DNA of 64,000 bases from Centropus unirufus (taxonomy: Eukaryota; Chordata; Aves; Cuculiformes; Centropidae), in the NCBI GenBank assembly GCA_013397695.1, contig VYZI01000124.1:1687-65686 (forward strand), in the 5' to 3' direction. Position numbers and translations under genes: made by a program. The notes beneath the pieces were generated by a model. The model was given only the letters and a program-made list of their open reading frames with translations. It did not search any database and had not been told where the DNA came from. Positions 25,302 to 38,132 of the stretch are shown here, piece by piece. How positions within the stretch are numbered: the first letter of the stretch is position 1; each line of letters begins with the position of its first letter.

Positions 25302-25366
25302 GGGCCTTATCCAAAGGAAACTGGTGAGAACCTTTTTTCCATTGACTTCAGTGGCAGTGGATCACC
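25302..25366. repeat. relic of an ancient amniote palindromic repeat
   Basis: gggccttatccaaagg ... ttccattgacttcagtgg ... gtggatcacc resembles a palindromic element I remember from turtle and crocodile DNA (gggcctgatccaaag / cattgacttcaatgg). The match is by memory and short. Confidence 0.3.
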
Positions 25367-25933
25367 GTTTCTGTGAGAATCTTGATGAGTGAAAACTCAA
25401 ATGCATGAATGGGTATGGGTCATGAAGAAAGACTGGGTGTGATAACTGAAAAACACTTGACATGAAAAAACACTTAACAGGATTTTTCTTAGCAGGCAGA
25501 TTGATTGATTAATTATCTAGAATGATCTGGTTTAAGTTGATTAAGATTCTTTTGCTTAAGCCTTTCTTAAACTTGATGCAAGTTATTCTATGCCATCACT
25601 TTTCATTTTGCTTCAGAAGTGGCTATAACTGAAATATTAATAATCTTCTTCAGCACTGACCAGGACAAATCTCATTTTGGGGAGTTCATCTGTTTCTCTA
25701 ATCACTTCATACAGTGAAATATCTAGGTATGATGACACTTATGAGGGAACAAGCATCTTTATTTTCACACAGGATGAAATTTGTCGAAGTTTTACAATAT
25801 CCCTGGAAACAGGCAATGCAATTATAATCTTTCTGGAATTGCTAGCAAGGCCTTGCTCTTTCCATATCCCTGGGAGGTGCTGGGAGGTGCTGGTACAGTT
25901 CTTATAACATTTCTTTTTTCTGAGCTTGGATAA

Positions 25934-25963
25934 TAGTCTGGGATAATGTATCAGCCCAGACTA
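25934..25963. repeat. perfect 9-bp inverted repeat, 12-nt spacer
   Basis: TAGTCTGGG and CCCAGACTA flank ataatgtatcag. The stem is richer in GC than the surroundings. Confidence 0.6.
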
Positions 25964-28900
25964 CTGTGCACTAGTTGGCAGGATGTCAGGGGGTTTGCTT
26001 CCAGGCACCTTTGTCAAGTCCTAGCAGGAGAAATCTTTGTTATGTGCAATTTTAATATCCATTTGATTACTTAGAAAAACATGAAATTTGAGTTATGTTT
26101 TTGCATGCAGTTTAAAAAGAAAAAAGTGGTCCAAAATTAGATACCACGTCATCATGCAGTATCTTCTTAAGCATGATTTTATGTCGTGCATTTTGTTTAC
26201 AAAAAGAACCCTAAGAGAGAATTTTATCCAATGTTTTTCTAAGGGAAAAAAGAATAAAAATTTCTTTGCTCATCCTTGGAAAATGGTTACTTGAGTCTTT
26301 ATCAAAAAGTACTGTAGGATAATGACACTTTCTCTTTTTCGAGGTAGCCCTATGTAGGCCTTATTTCACCCCAAACTTAGAAATGCATTGCTAATAGCTT
26401 TTCAAAGGTTTTGCTGCAAATTAGATTAGCCACTTCTTTGTCAACAGATTTAAAGTTGAGAAATTAGTCCTTACTGTCTGAGAAATGTTATAGATACCTG
26501 AGTCCTAGTAGATATACCCACAATGTTATGTTAGGTTGAGCCTTTCTCTCCAGTGACAGTAGCACTTTGGTCCTAGCAAAACCTTGGCACCTTTTCTTTG
26601 ATCCATGTGGACATAAAACTCATTTTTTCTACCCTACTGAGAAGCCCAACCTGTATTTCTGGCAGGACATGTAGTCAAATATATTTTTCTCTAGATTTGC
26701 AGTTCAAAGTGCTACTGCAATTCTCATTTCCATTTCAGTAACAACAACAAAAAAAAAGATTCTGGATTTGAAATATGCAAAACATAGCTACAAAACAGAA
26801 ACAATTATTGTACCATCTCTGCTGATCATATGTATTAAGAATTGGGATCTTCAGCTTACCAGATCAGTGTTACAATCTCTTTCTGGTCTATTTTCACACA
26901 GGTAGTTTTTAATAGCAAGGCAGAAATTTCTAGCAATGTTACCTTTTGTTGTGGTTATCTCCTGCCACTAAAAAAAAATACAAACAAGAACCTCCAGGAG
27001 AGAAACAAAAAAATGCTGCTAATATTTTTCTTCAACCACAATAATATCAAGGTCCTATTTTCAGCAGTACTTCTTGCTTTGCAGAAGTTGTAATTCCAAC
27101 TACATCTATGAATTATTAGTATGATGTTTAAACAGAAGAGATATCTATTATTAATCGTGCTGCTGCATCCACAATTACAATACTTCACACTGTTTAAAAG
27201 AAATAAAGATTCTTTAAACTAACCTATGCTAGATTTGTGCTGCAGTTTAGGCTTAATGGTGTTAAACAAAGAAACATTTTAGTAACTTTCATTGGTACAG
27301 AATTGTCATGAAAACTTTTAAATCTAGTTAATTCAGTGTTAAGTAGTTCTAAGAAAGTAATTTGCATGCTAGCTGCATCAGGGAATTTTAAGTCAACAGT
27401 ATTCTTAGACTCATCATTCTCAGTGGCAAATGTTGTTTGTAGCCTGATTTCACCTTCATGTCTCAGGTGTTGCCTGTGTGTGAAATCAGTATAATAAAAC
27501 TTACTTTACTCTCAAGTGTATGTGTGAATTAATGTTTGCAAAAAGATTTTCTTCACTGGCTGATCAGCATATCTTTATCCACTCAACAGCAAACAAATGG
27601 CTAATGAAAGTGGAACACTGATGAGCTTCTGAGGGGATCCTGTCTTGGACTAGATGGATCAGGAGTCTTGCCACTGGTGTCCAAACCCACAGAATATCAG
27701 ACCCTGGAGGCAGAAGTATCCCAGTGACAACTTGAAGGGAAATGTTCTAAATCCTTACTAAATGCCATGATGAAACTTGGTATGAACTTAAAATCTTGTT
27801 TACAGTGTTTTGTTTTTTTTTCAAATATGGAAAATGGCATATATAATCTATTTTGATCAAGCTGTCAAGAATTTATGCCATAATATTTGACCAGAACTAT
27901 ATGCAGAAATCCTGTGGAAATGTATCTCTTCTTAAAATGCTTTGGGCAAATTTCTCATTTTGAATTCCTGACAGGGTGCTTCACAGTAATTTGTTTTTAT
28001 CTGCTTATAAATTTTATGTTTTTATATGTGTTACCTCTATAATCTTAGGTGCTAAAAGAATCAGTTTGATTGATAAGATGGAAGATTTAAAATATATAAA
28101 TCAAATGCTTTTCAGAAAAAAATATTTGGTTTCCTTTTGTTTGGCTTTTTTTACAAGGAAAGTTTTAACAAAACACTGGCTAAGTATGTCTGTGTTCTAC
28201 TTTGAATGGCTGATCACACTTTGTAGAGCTTTATTTTAGCACATTCTCTCCTTCTTCTCTTCAAAGGTTATTATGCTATACTGTTGAAGCACCTGCCATG
28301 TTGATTTTATTTCAGTGTTGAGTGAAAATAGTTCTGTGAAATGTTTCATACATGCATGCAGTCAAGAGCAAGAATTCTTCTACAAATGAAAGATTTTATA
28401 TAACTGTAATCTCTCATTGCAATGAAATGTAACTTTATCAAGAGGAAAACAAATCTATCCTTCTCTTTCTTCTTGATATTTTTCTCAGAGTTCACATTGT
28501 TGATACAACTGTAGTTAAAGATAAGCAACCCATACTCTGAGTCCAAATTCTCATCTGAAATCAAGAAACGAGATCCTTTCATAACATATGCAGCAAATAA
28601 GTGTATGTCAAAACAAATGCCTAGGATAACTTCATTGCTAATAATTTTATTTGTATGTATTCCCTCATTAAAAAAACAAACAAAAATTTACATCTGTTCC
28701 TTTTTTTGTTTGTAGGTTTCTTTTTTGTCCTTCAATATTATTGTACCTGAATAAATCTGATGTTTTCTATTAAAGTGAACATGAGTGTTCAATGAAGATA
28801 TTTTAAGAAAAGAAATAAAACTACTAAGTATAGCAATATTGAACAAAACTGTTTTTTTGCCTGTATCCCACTTAGTAATTTAAGCAGGGCTCATATTTAG

Positions 28901-29643
28901 AGTACAATTTCTCTTAGAATCTAATCCTGCACATCTGAGCTGCTATCTTGAAATCAGGTTAAGCTGTGACATATAATTCCTCCTTGTGAGCTTCCTATCT
29001 TCAAGTCAGTAATTTTATGTATGTCTGTGTGTTCTGCTTGGAGTAACATTCACATCAGAGAGAAATCTGTTTTAACTGAACTTCCAACACACAGTAGGAG
29101 ACTGATTTGCTGTGTTGTAGGGTATGACAGTTTGTGAGAGCAAGTCAAAACAAGAGATTGTTTTCTTGCCTAGGTATTTGTTCCTAGGAGATCTTTAGTT
29201 TCATTGATTAATGGTTATCAGAGTTCTGAGTCAGGCTGTGAAATGACAGACCTGGCAGAAAAGAGCCAGAGGCACCAAGAACACCTTGAATAACAAGGGC
29301 CACTTCAAAGCTAACGTCATCTTACAAATAAACTTAATGAGATGATGTCCCAGGGAGTTTTAAACACTTGACTGGCACTTCCTTGAATATAATTTATTTT
29401 ATAACTCTCAGCTAGTTACAAGTTTTTACTCTCTAGTTTCTCTTGCTCTGATTTTGCTCAGATTTAAAATTACCAACAAGCTTTCTGAACCATTAGCATT
29501 AATATATCCAAATGCAGATCATTGGTTAAAAAGAAGTTGAATAAATAATTGCTTGTATTTTACAGCTGCTTGACATGCAACTGTTTTAAACATGCACTAG
29601 TGCCAAAACCGTGCAGAGTACCTAGCAGCTCTTCCTGACTTAC

Positions 29644-29741
29644 AAGTAATAACATACACTGAACCTTTGAGAAAACTCAATTTATATGAGCTCTGAATGC
29701 ACAGAATAACTGTGGGGTTATGTGAAATAATTTTCATAGCT
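29644..29741 (-). CDS. candidate internal exon, 98 bp
   Basis: Minus strand: a strong pyrimidine tract (tctcttgcccacctcctctcaag) gives the acceptor and T|gtaagtc gives the donor. The enclosed frame (AMKIISHNPTVILCIQSSYK, then LSFLKGSVYVIT) belongs to a 132-codon open frame at 29597-29995. Phase is 2 at the start, with one spare base at the end. No family is recognised. It cannot join 37479-37719 or 4191-4265 directly by phase, so other exons would have to lie between. Confidence 0.2.
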
Positions 29742-31054
29742 CTTGAGAGGAGGTGGGCAAGAGAAGAACATCTTCTACTTCCAGGAGGTGTCAGAAGCAC
29801 CCAGAGAATAAACACAACATGGTACTTCTGTTCATTCCTGAATAGTATTGAATTTACTGTGTGTAGACTTGTGGTAAAGTGTACATATAGTATGGCTTTT
29901 GCCAGCAACTCTAAGTACAGAAATTCTGAATTTCTAGTATCTGGGTAGGAGGCTTCCACCCTCCTTACGTAGACAAAGTAAAATAAAAGTTCCAACAGAG
30001 ATGATAAAGCAACTGCCTATTAATGCTGATCAGAATGCTTTAATGGTCTGTATGAAGATAGATAGGGTCTAATTTGTCAAAGGTTAAGTTTTCCTAGGAC
30101 AATTAAGTGGAAGATAAGTTATGCTTAATTAAAAAGATATCAAAGAGAAAGCAAAAAGAACAAACTGAAGTTAGACCTGGTTAAATTAACAATAGGGAAA
30201 AAATATTTAAAAATTTGTAGTATCTTAGCTCTATTTGCTTCTTAAGAATGCTCAGCAAAGCTCAACAGAAATATTTTTAACAAACAATTTAATGCCTCTG
30301 CAAAGCTTATGATGGTAAGTGGGCACAGGGGAAAAATGCTAATTGGGTAACATTCTGTATGTCATGGTAAAGAATTCTTTATTAAGATAAATATAAACAT
30401 GTTTATATTAAACCATAAATAATGCTTTATATTTTGACTTTACCCAAGTCTTGGTCTTGGCTTTTAAATGCTATTTTTATTGATTTTAATAATACATACA
30501 ACATTGCTTATTCCAACTGAAGCACCGTAACTTTCCTCCTCTCCCATATTGCCAGGTGTTTGAAGTTAGTATGTATAAGTCAGTGATTTATCTTTCATTT
30601 GGTTGAATAAATCTGCAGTAGAACGACAGGTTCAGCATCAGGAAAATATGAAGCAGGTATCGTAGACTTGTACAATTTTAATGACACCTATAATTCCATT
30701 CTTCCTGGCTACAACCACCAATTCTTTAAATGTTGATTCATTTTAAGTTATGAACTTCTACAGGATTCATTAGAATGAACAGTTACTAAACCAATTTAAT
30801 CCATACTATAATTCAGATGGTTTCTGTGAAGAGACACCAACAGAAATTTGAACAGTTTTATGTAAAGCAATAACATATGATTTTATTTTTTTTTCCAATA
30901 TCTTGCTCGATATTCATGAACAAATATATTTCCTGAAACTTCCTTCTGCAGGGAAAAAGTGCATTGCATTTTAGTAGAATGACTTGATGCTGGGAGCTCT
31001 CAGGAAAGTTCCTGCAGGAATACTGAGGGCAGCAGCTCCTCTCAGAATTAGTTG

Positions 31055-31130
31055 TCCTCGTAGGCTGACATTACTGTCAATCAATTATTATCAACTCAAA
31101 GACATTTGGGTATCTGAAGCTAGTCATTTC
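31055..31130. promoter_or_regulatory. possible homeodomain/PBX-type regulatory cluster
   Basis: gctgacattactgtcaatca followed by attattatcaactcaaagac packs TGTCAATCAAT-like (PBX/HOX) and TAAT-type words. No other structure explains it. Inference only. Confidence 0.15.
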
Positions 31131-32230
31131 ATGTAAATGATTCACTGATTATATGCTTAAATTAATCAAGATTCCTTAATGCTTACCAAAATACCCATAA
31201 AAGGCATCACTTACTTTCCCTTTGAGGAGTCGTGGTCATCCTCCCTCGGATTTGCCAAGTCATCAACTGCACACTTGTCAGTTTCCATTATACCTGGAAC
31301 TTGGTAATCAACACTGGTTTTCAAAGATCTCACCTAAACTCAGTGTGAACAGGATGGAACTGACAGGTAAATAAACCACAACTTTCTTTACCAATGGATG
31401 GAAACAAGAATATTCATTATATGTGAACCAAGGAATGCAATTTTGTAGCTGCTATTCATTAATATATCTTTTATAGTTACTTTAGATTTCTAATTGCTTT
31501 ATGAAGCACACACCAGATCAGTAGGAATGTCAAAACAAAGTATCAAGGGACCAAAAATTTTACATTAACTGTACCTATTCATGGAACACCAACACCTGTG
31601 TCAAAAAGCAATAGAGCTGAGGCCCAGGATGGCCTTTGTACTCTTTGAAAAGCAGCAGAAAAAGTAAACAGATTCTCTATAGAAATTGGCAAGATCAGTC
31701 CAATGATGATTCACCAGATCAAATGTATCGGCAAGTACTTCTTATCAGTACTACACCTTGCAATAACATTTCTGTGGTAACTTTTTCCTAGATAAAGTCT
31801 TCTAATAATTCCCAAGTGCCTTGTGTCATCTCTGATAAAGTTCATGTGATGTCAAAAAACAAATAATTAATTTATTACTATTTTTTGCAGTGTAGATTTT
31901 AATCTCATCAAAGAAAGACATTTTGTCTTGGATGGAACAATTCATTGAAGTTGGTAATATAGATTGAAATTTTGACTACTATAATAAACCTGGTATATAC
32001 TTTCTATTTTAAAATTATTTATCAATAGATTGAGGAGAAGCGTTGCAAGGTTCTAAACATAAATTATCACCTATGGTCACCTAAGAATTGTTTTCATATT
32101 TGGCTATTAGTCATACTTTTGGGAATCATCAATTTATGAAACAAGAATGACTCAAAAGATGTGACTCTTCTCATGTTTGTTTATTGTATTGCTACTCTCA
32201 GAGTGGATTGTAAATGGTCTGTTCAGGAAT

Positions 32231-32250
32231 TCACTTGAAAACTCAAGTGA
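32231..32250. repeat. perfect 8-bp inverted repeat, 4-nt loop
   Basis: TCACTTGA and TCAAGTGA separated by AAAC. Confidence 0.5.
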
Positions 32251-32409
32251 GTCATCATATGAAAACCCAACTTCTCTGTACTTTCTTCCTTCAGGAACTT
32301 ACTGCCTCAACTCTAGATAACTTACTAAGTTTGTTGAAGAGATAAATATACAGGAGTGAATTTTGCTGGTAAATCTCAATCTCTTTTACTCAAAAGTGCA
32401 ATCCTAGGA

Positions 32410-32530
32410 GAGGAGACACCTCTCCTGTGAGAACAGGCTGTGAGTGTTGGGCTTATTCAGCTTGTTCAGCTTAGAGAAGTAAAGGTAGCAGGGAGATCAT
32501 TTAGTACCTTCCAGTACTTAAAAGGGCACC
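32410..32530 (+). mobile_element. CR1 LINE internal fragment (ORF2 3' region)
   Basis: gagacacctctcctgtgaga, acaggctgtgagtgttgggc, ttattcagcttgttcagctt, agagaag, then cagggagatcatttagtacc and ttccagtacttaaaaggg follow the CR1 ORF2 end in order, with a small local duplication around ttcagcttgttcagctt. It is truncated on both sides. Confidence 0.8.
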
Positions 32531-33042
32531 TGATTTTATGAAATAAATAATTTCATAATGTGGTACAACCACATGATCAGCTCCAGAGAGAAGGCTGACA
32601 TGAACAAAGGAATCTCTGGGTAAGTATACATTTACAGACTATTTGCCTGCCCTTCACATGATGGTTTGCTAATATTTAGGTCTGGGGACACCTCATTCCT
32701 TACTGAATTCCTTTGCTATCTTTCAAATATGTTGCTATCCTGTCTTAGTTGCAGCTGGTGTTGATGGTCTGTATCCTTGAAACCTCATTATTTTCTGCTT
32801 TGTTTTTTTTGTCTTGACCCTGGAGGCCTTGTTTTGACTAAGTAGGTACATATTCAGTAAGTTAAGTGGAAATTCCCAGTTTGTGGTCTAATGCTTCAGC
32901 TAGTCTGGCTACTCAAGCTAAGTAAAGCTAAGCAAACAGCATATTTTATCACACAGTATTATAAATGTAAGTGGCTTATTCTATTTAAAATATTACTTAT
33001 ACAGGCTTTGAACAACAAATTTTCATTAAAGAGGATAATTGC

Positions 33043-33840
33043 TTGGCCATGCAGTCTAGCTTCTATCTAGGGTGGATTCAAATGGGGCATGTCAGTGACC
33101 TGCTGTTGGCAAAAATCCTCATTGCTTTGTGGAACCCTAAAAGGCATCCTAGTATAAGGAGAGATCATCAGCATGCAGGCACACTGCCTCACAGGGACAC
33201 CTCAGAGGTGGCTTGGCTCGCATAATAGTGGGGGACTTGTAATTAATTTGCATACAATAGACATATGAATGAGGCTTTTTATACCTTGGCCCAGCCACAG
33301 TTCAGTTCTTTGTCCCCTCAGAGCTCCCCCTCAAGGGGAATTGAGTGCCTCAGCCACACAGCCTCACGTGTATTCATAGGCAACAGGCTGAGGAAGAACC
33401 AAGTGAGGCAGCCCCAATGGGATGATCCCCAGTGGAGTGGTCCCTAGTGGATTGCTCCCTCAAAGTGATGAGGCTAGTTTTGATGTACCAGGGGCTTCTA
33501 GTGAAATGTTAGGAGAGAGCCTCAGGGGCCTGTTGATTCACTGGGTGCATGATCAGTCCTGTACTCTTCATCGACATAAAGCAGTCACTGGCCACATAGT
33601 ACAGAGCCACAGTGAGTATCCACCTGTGTTTGTGGCCTTCTGCAGATCCATCAGGTTATTGAATCCTGACTTTACCACTATTTCTTGATTTAGCACAAGA
33701 AATCATCCCCATACTTCTATCACCCGTTGGGAAGATCTCACATTACATTCCCAGTACACATTTTTCCCTTCTTTGGCTGAATTTTTCCTGGTACCCATTT
33801 CTCTACCCAGACTTATGGAATCCCCTGACATCAACTAGGA
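33043..33840 (+). mobile_element. GC-richer block, probable LTR or other insert, unclassified
   Basis: Composition changes sharply: one 60-base line (33181-33240) is 34 of 60 G+C, against clearly AT-rich flanks. The block carries an octamer/TATA cluster (33246-33283) in the order expected for an LTR U3 promoter. It contains three successive plus-strand frames of 60-88 codons (33043-33225, 33265-33447, 33422-33688), none recognisable. No terminal TG..CA pair or target duplication could be fixed, so edges are approximate. Alternatives are an old exon-rich pseudogene or a promoter region. Confidence 0.35.
33246..33283 (+). promoter_or_regulatory. octamer plus TATA promoter-like cluster
   Basis: A perfect octamer ATTTGCAT (33246-33253) lies about 24 bp upstream of TTTATA (33278-33283), followed by a GC-rich stretch where transcription would start about 25-30 bp later. 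The arrangement is typical of LTR or immunoglobulin-type promoters. Activity is unknown. Confidence 0.3.
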
Positions 33841-36363
33841 CAGACAGGGCTTTTATGTCATATCCACTTTGTAAAATAAATTTTATTATATTATTAATAG
33901 AAAGATTGTTTATGCTTCAGTAAATTTTTAAATTATTGTCTTTCTTTTTCCTCTCTCTCTCTAAGCTGTGTATTGCAAAATATGAAATATTTACCAAATA
34001 TTACTTAGATGTCTTTTCTATAAAATTATTTGACTTTAAAAAATAGATTGTTTACATCTGCACTACCTTTTCGCCTAATGGGCACCTTGTGGGGGATGTT
34101 GTTTGCTTTGAGACTCAGGTATATATTTTCAATAAACTGCTCATGAAGCCAGTGGATGCTGAGAGCCATGAATGTCAACCAATGATCTATCTGAAAGGAA
34201 TACTTGCTTCTTCTCCCTTCAGGGGATGGAAAAAAGGCACACATAACATGATGCACTAACCACAGTCACACATAATCGCATAAGCCCAAGAAAATATTTT
34301 AACATTCCTTTTTATTACAAGTTTCTTGGTTAGTCTGAAATTGTGATATCAAAACTTTCTGCCTTATCAGCAGATTTGTCAAGTAGAAAAGGAGATAAAA
34401 CTGCCCCAGGATAAGTAGTAGCTTTCAACTATTAAAAGGTTTTAGACAGCTGGTAGATTACATTTAGAGTTATCTCATTTGCCTTGTCCTTTCGTCCTTG
34501 AGTCACATTGCTAAGAGAATGACTATCTGCCTCAGAGGCAAAGCTGCCTGCTCAAGTATTCCCTGAATGGCATTGGGCCTAGCAGACTGATTTACATGCA
34601 GCTGTTGACATCTGCCTTAGAGGAAATCTCTACTTTTTTTTTAAAAAACACAGGTCAAGGGTGGAGTTAGACAACTGAAGGGCTCTTGGTCTTGGAAAAG
34701 AGAGGAAAGATGAAAGGGAAGGATCAACTTGAGGCAATCTACAGGAGTTTTTTTAAAGCCAGATCAGACATTCCTTTTCGGAAGTGGCCCTCAAACTCTC
34801 ACACTGATATGGGAAAAATAATTAAAATACAATTATAATGTGTCAACAATGGAGTCCTGTGCCAATTTTACACCAGAAAACTGTGAATTGTAAATGACCA
34901 TAGTCCAACTGAGTATCTATAAAGCACGATGTCACGATGCTAAAATAACAACTCTGATGGAATCCTGGCAGTTTCAGTAATTAGGAATTTGCAAGCCTAT
35001 CTACAGCAGTGGATTACACCTTTGAATGAACTCAGTCTTCAACTGAAACTGTGCTATATGTAATTCAAGTTCTTCTCTTACTTTCACCGCTCTGAGTGTT
35101 AGGTAGAGTTGTTACATCCCTTGTGACCTTGACTCCCTTTCATTTCAAAATCTCTACATACTAACTGCATGGCATAAAAAACTTTGTCTAGTCTCAACTA
35201 CTCTAGAATTCATGATTTCTGCTAAAATAAACTGGAGTATGATCTAGGATTACCTCATGTGCCCCACTACTTCAAATTTCAAACCTAGAGAAATTCTCCA
35301 CAATATTTGAGGAGAAAAACAATTCAGTTATTTTTTTCAAGTTAGACTAGTTTGAGTACATTTTGAGGACAACTTTGTAAAAAATAATCAGAGTAAATTC
35401 TGGAAAGAAATTAGACATTTTGTATGCTTGGTCCATCAGGAAATGCTGAAAGTCTCACAGGAGATCTGACTATCATGAAGTCTTTCATTCATTTTGTTCT
35501 TACGTGGACTGGCAGTTTCTGATAAGGGAAAAATAAGAGCAAATAAGGGGAAAACTCCCAAGACATTATCTTCACTGCTTATTGCATTTAATATTTAAAG
35601 AAATTCTTCAGAAGATCTGCAGGTATCTGCAGGTATATACATAACACACGCACATAATCCTTAGTCATAAGCCATTGACCAAGACTCAGATTTCTAATCT
35701 CATAAGTCACCGGGAAGGTCTACTGAGCCACCTGTCAGAATCTCACCTGTTTAATCTAAGAAATCGTTAACAGTTCTGTGCATGTTTATAAAATCTGATC
35801 TTTTATACTTTGATAACCTGATCATTATTTCAGAAGAAACATTCTGCTTCCAGCACCCCTTTTCCTAATTTTCTCTTTCCTTTGGTTATTTCCATATACC
35901 AGGCAAAGATCTAATAGCCAGTCCTTTGTTGGTATGACTTATTATGAAAGATTTTAAATTATTATAAATATAGCAGTCTCAACTTATTAAGGATTAATTC
36001 CTTTTATAGTTTTTTTTAGCTTTTGCTATTGTCTCCTTCTTGACAGTCTGCCAAATCGACAAGAATAACATAAACCTCATAATGACTCAAGTCTCAAAAT
36101 TGGTGAATAAAGGAAAGAACTTATTTGGATTACATTCTTTTTGGCCAAGAAATGTTTATTTATTTCATGAAAAGCTTTTCACAAAGTTTGTAAGTGAAGC
36201 ATTACAAAGTGATACTTATGTACAGAGTGCTTTAACATTTTCTGTTTCTTACAGGTTCTTTCATTGCTTTAATGTTTCTCAAAGAAACTTCTTTCAAGCG
36301 ACATAATTGTATTTATTGAGGCATAAGTAATTTAAATACAGCTTTGATAAGCCAGTGTTACGT
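33841..36363. other. AT-rich non-coding stretch
   Basis: Nothing recognised apart from a CT run at 33951-33963 and a 10-bp duplication (tctgcaggta) at 35616-35635. Confidence 0.5.
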
Positions 36364-36428
36364 AGGGCAGTGGGACTAGGAGATCTCCACAAGTCCCTTA
36401 CGACTTCAATTGTTCTGTGATTCTGTGA
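36364..36428 (+). mobile_element. CR1 LINE 3' terminus
   Basis: gggactaggagatctccaca, agtcccttacgacttcaatt and gttctgtgattctgtga reproduce the CR1 3' end with its terminal 8-bp repeats. Confidence 0.8.
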
Positions 36429-37478
36429 AAACAAGGGACCATATGTCTGAATTTTATTTTTGCTGAAAAATCAGCATGGATGCAAGATCTCAATAAACTC
36501 TTTAGTCTCTTTATTCAAATAAAGCCAGAATTTAATGCAAGTTCTTTTAAGATCAGTGGAAATGTTTATCTTTATTCAACAAAAGTTGGGCTAAATCTTG
36601 AGTAGGAACTAAACTCTTTTCCAAGAAAAAAACTACAAACTTCAATAAATGTTCCACATAACCATACTGAGAGAAAAAGGAACCAAAATGTTTTAAAACT
36701 CTCCAGTAGCCTGAGATTTTCAGGAAGAATGCTTAGTTTTCTTTTAAAGCTTCTTGTACAAGAAACTAAATGATCCTCCTGCTAATTTTTTGTATTTCTG
36801 TCATAATGTCCTTTTAGATGACAAAAGTACAGAGTCTGTTTGCTTGTCATATTATATTACATTACAATACTTTATATTGCAATACATTAAATAGTATAAG
36901 ACAACACAATATGCCTATACAAAACTTTCTCTGGAAACTTAAAGGTTAAAGCTGTACAATGGAAGTAAAATTTCAGGATAAATTCCTGGCCACGGAAAAG
37001 TCCATGGGACAGGCTGATGGCCCTGGCATAAAGAATTCTTATTTTACATCATTATTATTTATTATCATAATGTCCAAAACAATGAGCTGGGTGAGGCTTT
37101 TCCTGACTTCAGTGGCACAGCAGCTGCTTTGGGATTCTTGAAACAATGCAGAGCAGGAAATATGCATGGCAGCTTTCTGACTTGCACCTTTATTGGGCCA
37201 GAGTTCAGCAGCCTGTTCAGCTGCCTGACTAGTATAACAGATTCCATTTTACCTTCCTGTTCATTCTGTTTTCCTGAGATGCTGGATCTTCCTCATTGCT
37301 GTTTCTTTTTTTAAAAAAGAAAAATAAAATTATTTTAACAGAGATCATAATTTTCAATTTCAATAAACTGAGTCACTTTTACTGACCTCACAGACTTTCA
37401 GGGTACACAGTCATTTCTCTCTGAAATTCATCTGTACTGAAAAACTTTTTTTTATTTTAAAATTGAGCACCTTCTTAC

Positions 37479-37719
37479 CTCTGCCTCACAGATTTTCTCT
37501 TTCACTTTTCTCTTATTGCTGACATCTGCTTGGAAGAAAGATCGTTTGCAGACATCATTTGCTTCCTTCTCTAAAACTACAGTTTGCCTTGCAAAAACAG
37601 TGCATATTTGTAAAATAAACAGCTCTTTGATCTCTGCCCTCATATACAATTCATCTTCTTCAGCTTTAATTTTGTTACACATACTGAACAAGTGGCACTT
37701 AATGAAACAATTTGCTGTA
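37479..37719 (-). CDS. candidate internal exon, 241 bp, intact frame
   Basis: Best exon candidate in the window. On the minus strand ccctttgacaatctgtttcag gives an acceptor and GCAGAG|gtaagaag a consensus donor. The frame between them is fully open for 80 codons: TANCFIKCHLFSMCNKIKAE, EDELYMRAEIKELFILQICT, VFARQTVVLEKEANDVCKRS, FFQADVSNKRKVKEKICEAE. It starts with one base completing a codon (phase 2) and ends on a codon boundary. The middle and end are charged and helix-prone, compatible with a coiled-coil or filament-associated protein, but no family is recognised. The opposite strand is also open here, which weakens the coding inference. Confidence 0.3.
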
Positions 37720-38132
37720 CTGAAACAGATTGTCAAAGGGAAAGTTCATACCATTTCTGCATGGCACAAAATCACAACACAAATGCAAAGGCAAGCATGT
37801 TCTTTGCAAAAAAACAGCCAACCAAATAAAAGTAATGCACAGTATCTATGTAGTGTAAATCTCTATACACACGCAAAGCCGTATTTAGGGAGATTTGTTC
37901 TTGAGTTTACAGAGAAAGTAAAAAAGAAAAGTAAGTAATATTGTGCTGACTGCACACTGCATCAGTATAAAAGATGGAAGAAATAATAAAATTTCTTTTT
38001 TAAATTACTCCATTGTTTTTTGGTTGTTTTTTTTTTTTTAATCCAGTTTCCTATCAGACCTATCTTCTTGATTACAGGAAATGTGGCATAAAGCCCTCAA
38101 GTTCATTTGAACTCTGATGTTTCAGATAAGAC

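Larger units (their letters stand above)
22941..32409. other. AT-rich non-coding stretch
   Basis: Contains a CT microsatellite (23647-23681), a poly-T tract near 24980-24993, an ancient palindromic repeat relic (25302-25366), a 9-bp inverted repeat (25934-25963), a 10-bp duplication (25871-25890), and one minus-strand exon candidate at 29644-29741. Nothing else recognised. Confidence 0.5.

Noticed and set aside
29597..29995. 132-codon ORF as a complete gene
   Set aside because: No recognisable domain or start context. Only an internal splice-bounded part was kept as an exon candidate.
37516..37938. Plus-strand 140-codon ORF, the longest in the window
   Set aside because: Overlaps the minus-strand exon candidate, has no splice logic and low-complexity Ser/Leu/Ile content; likely chance.
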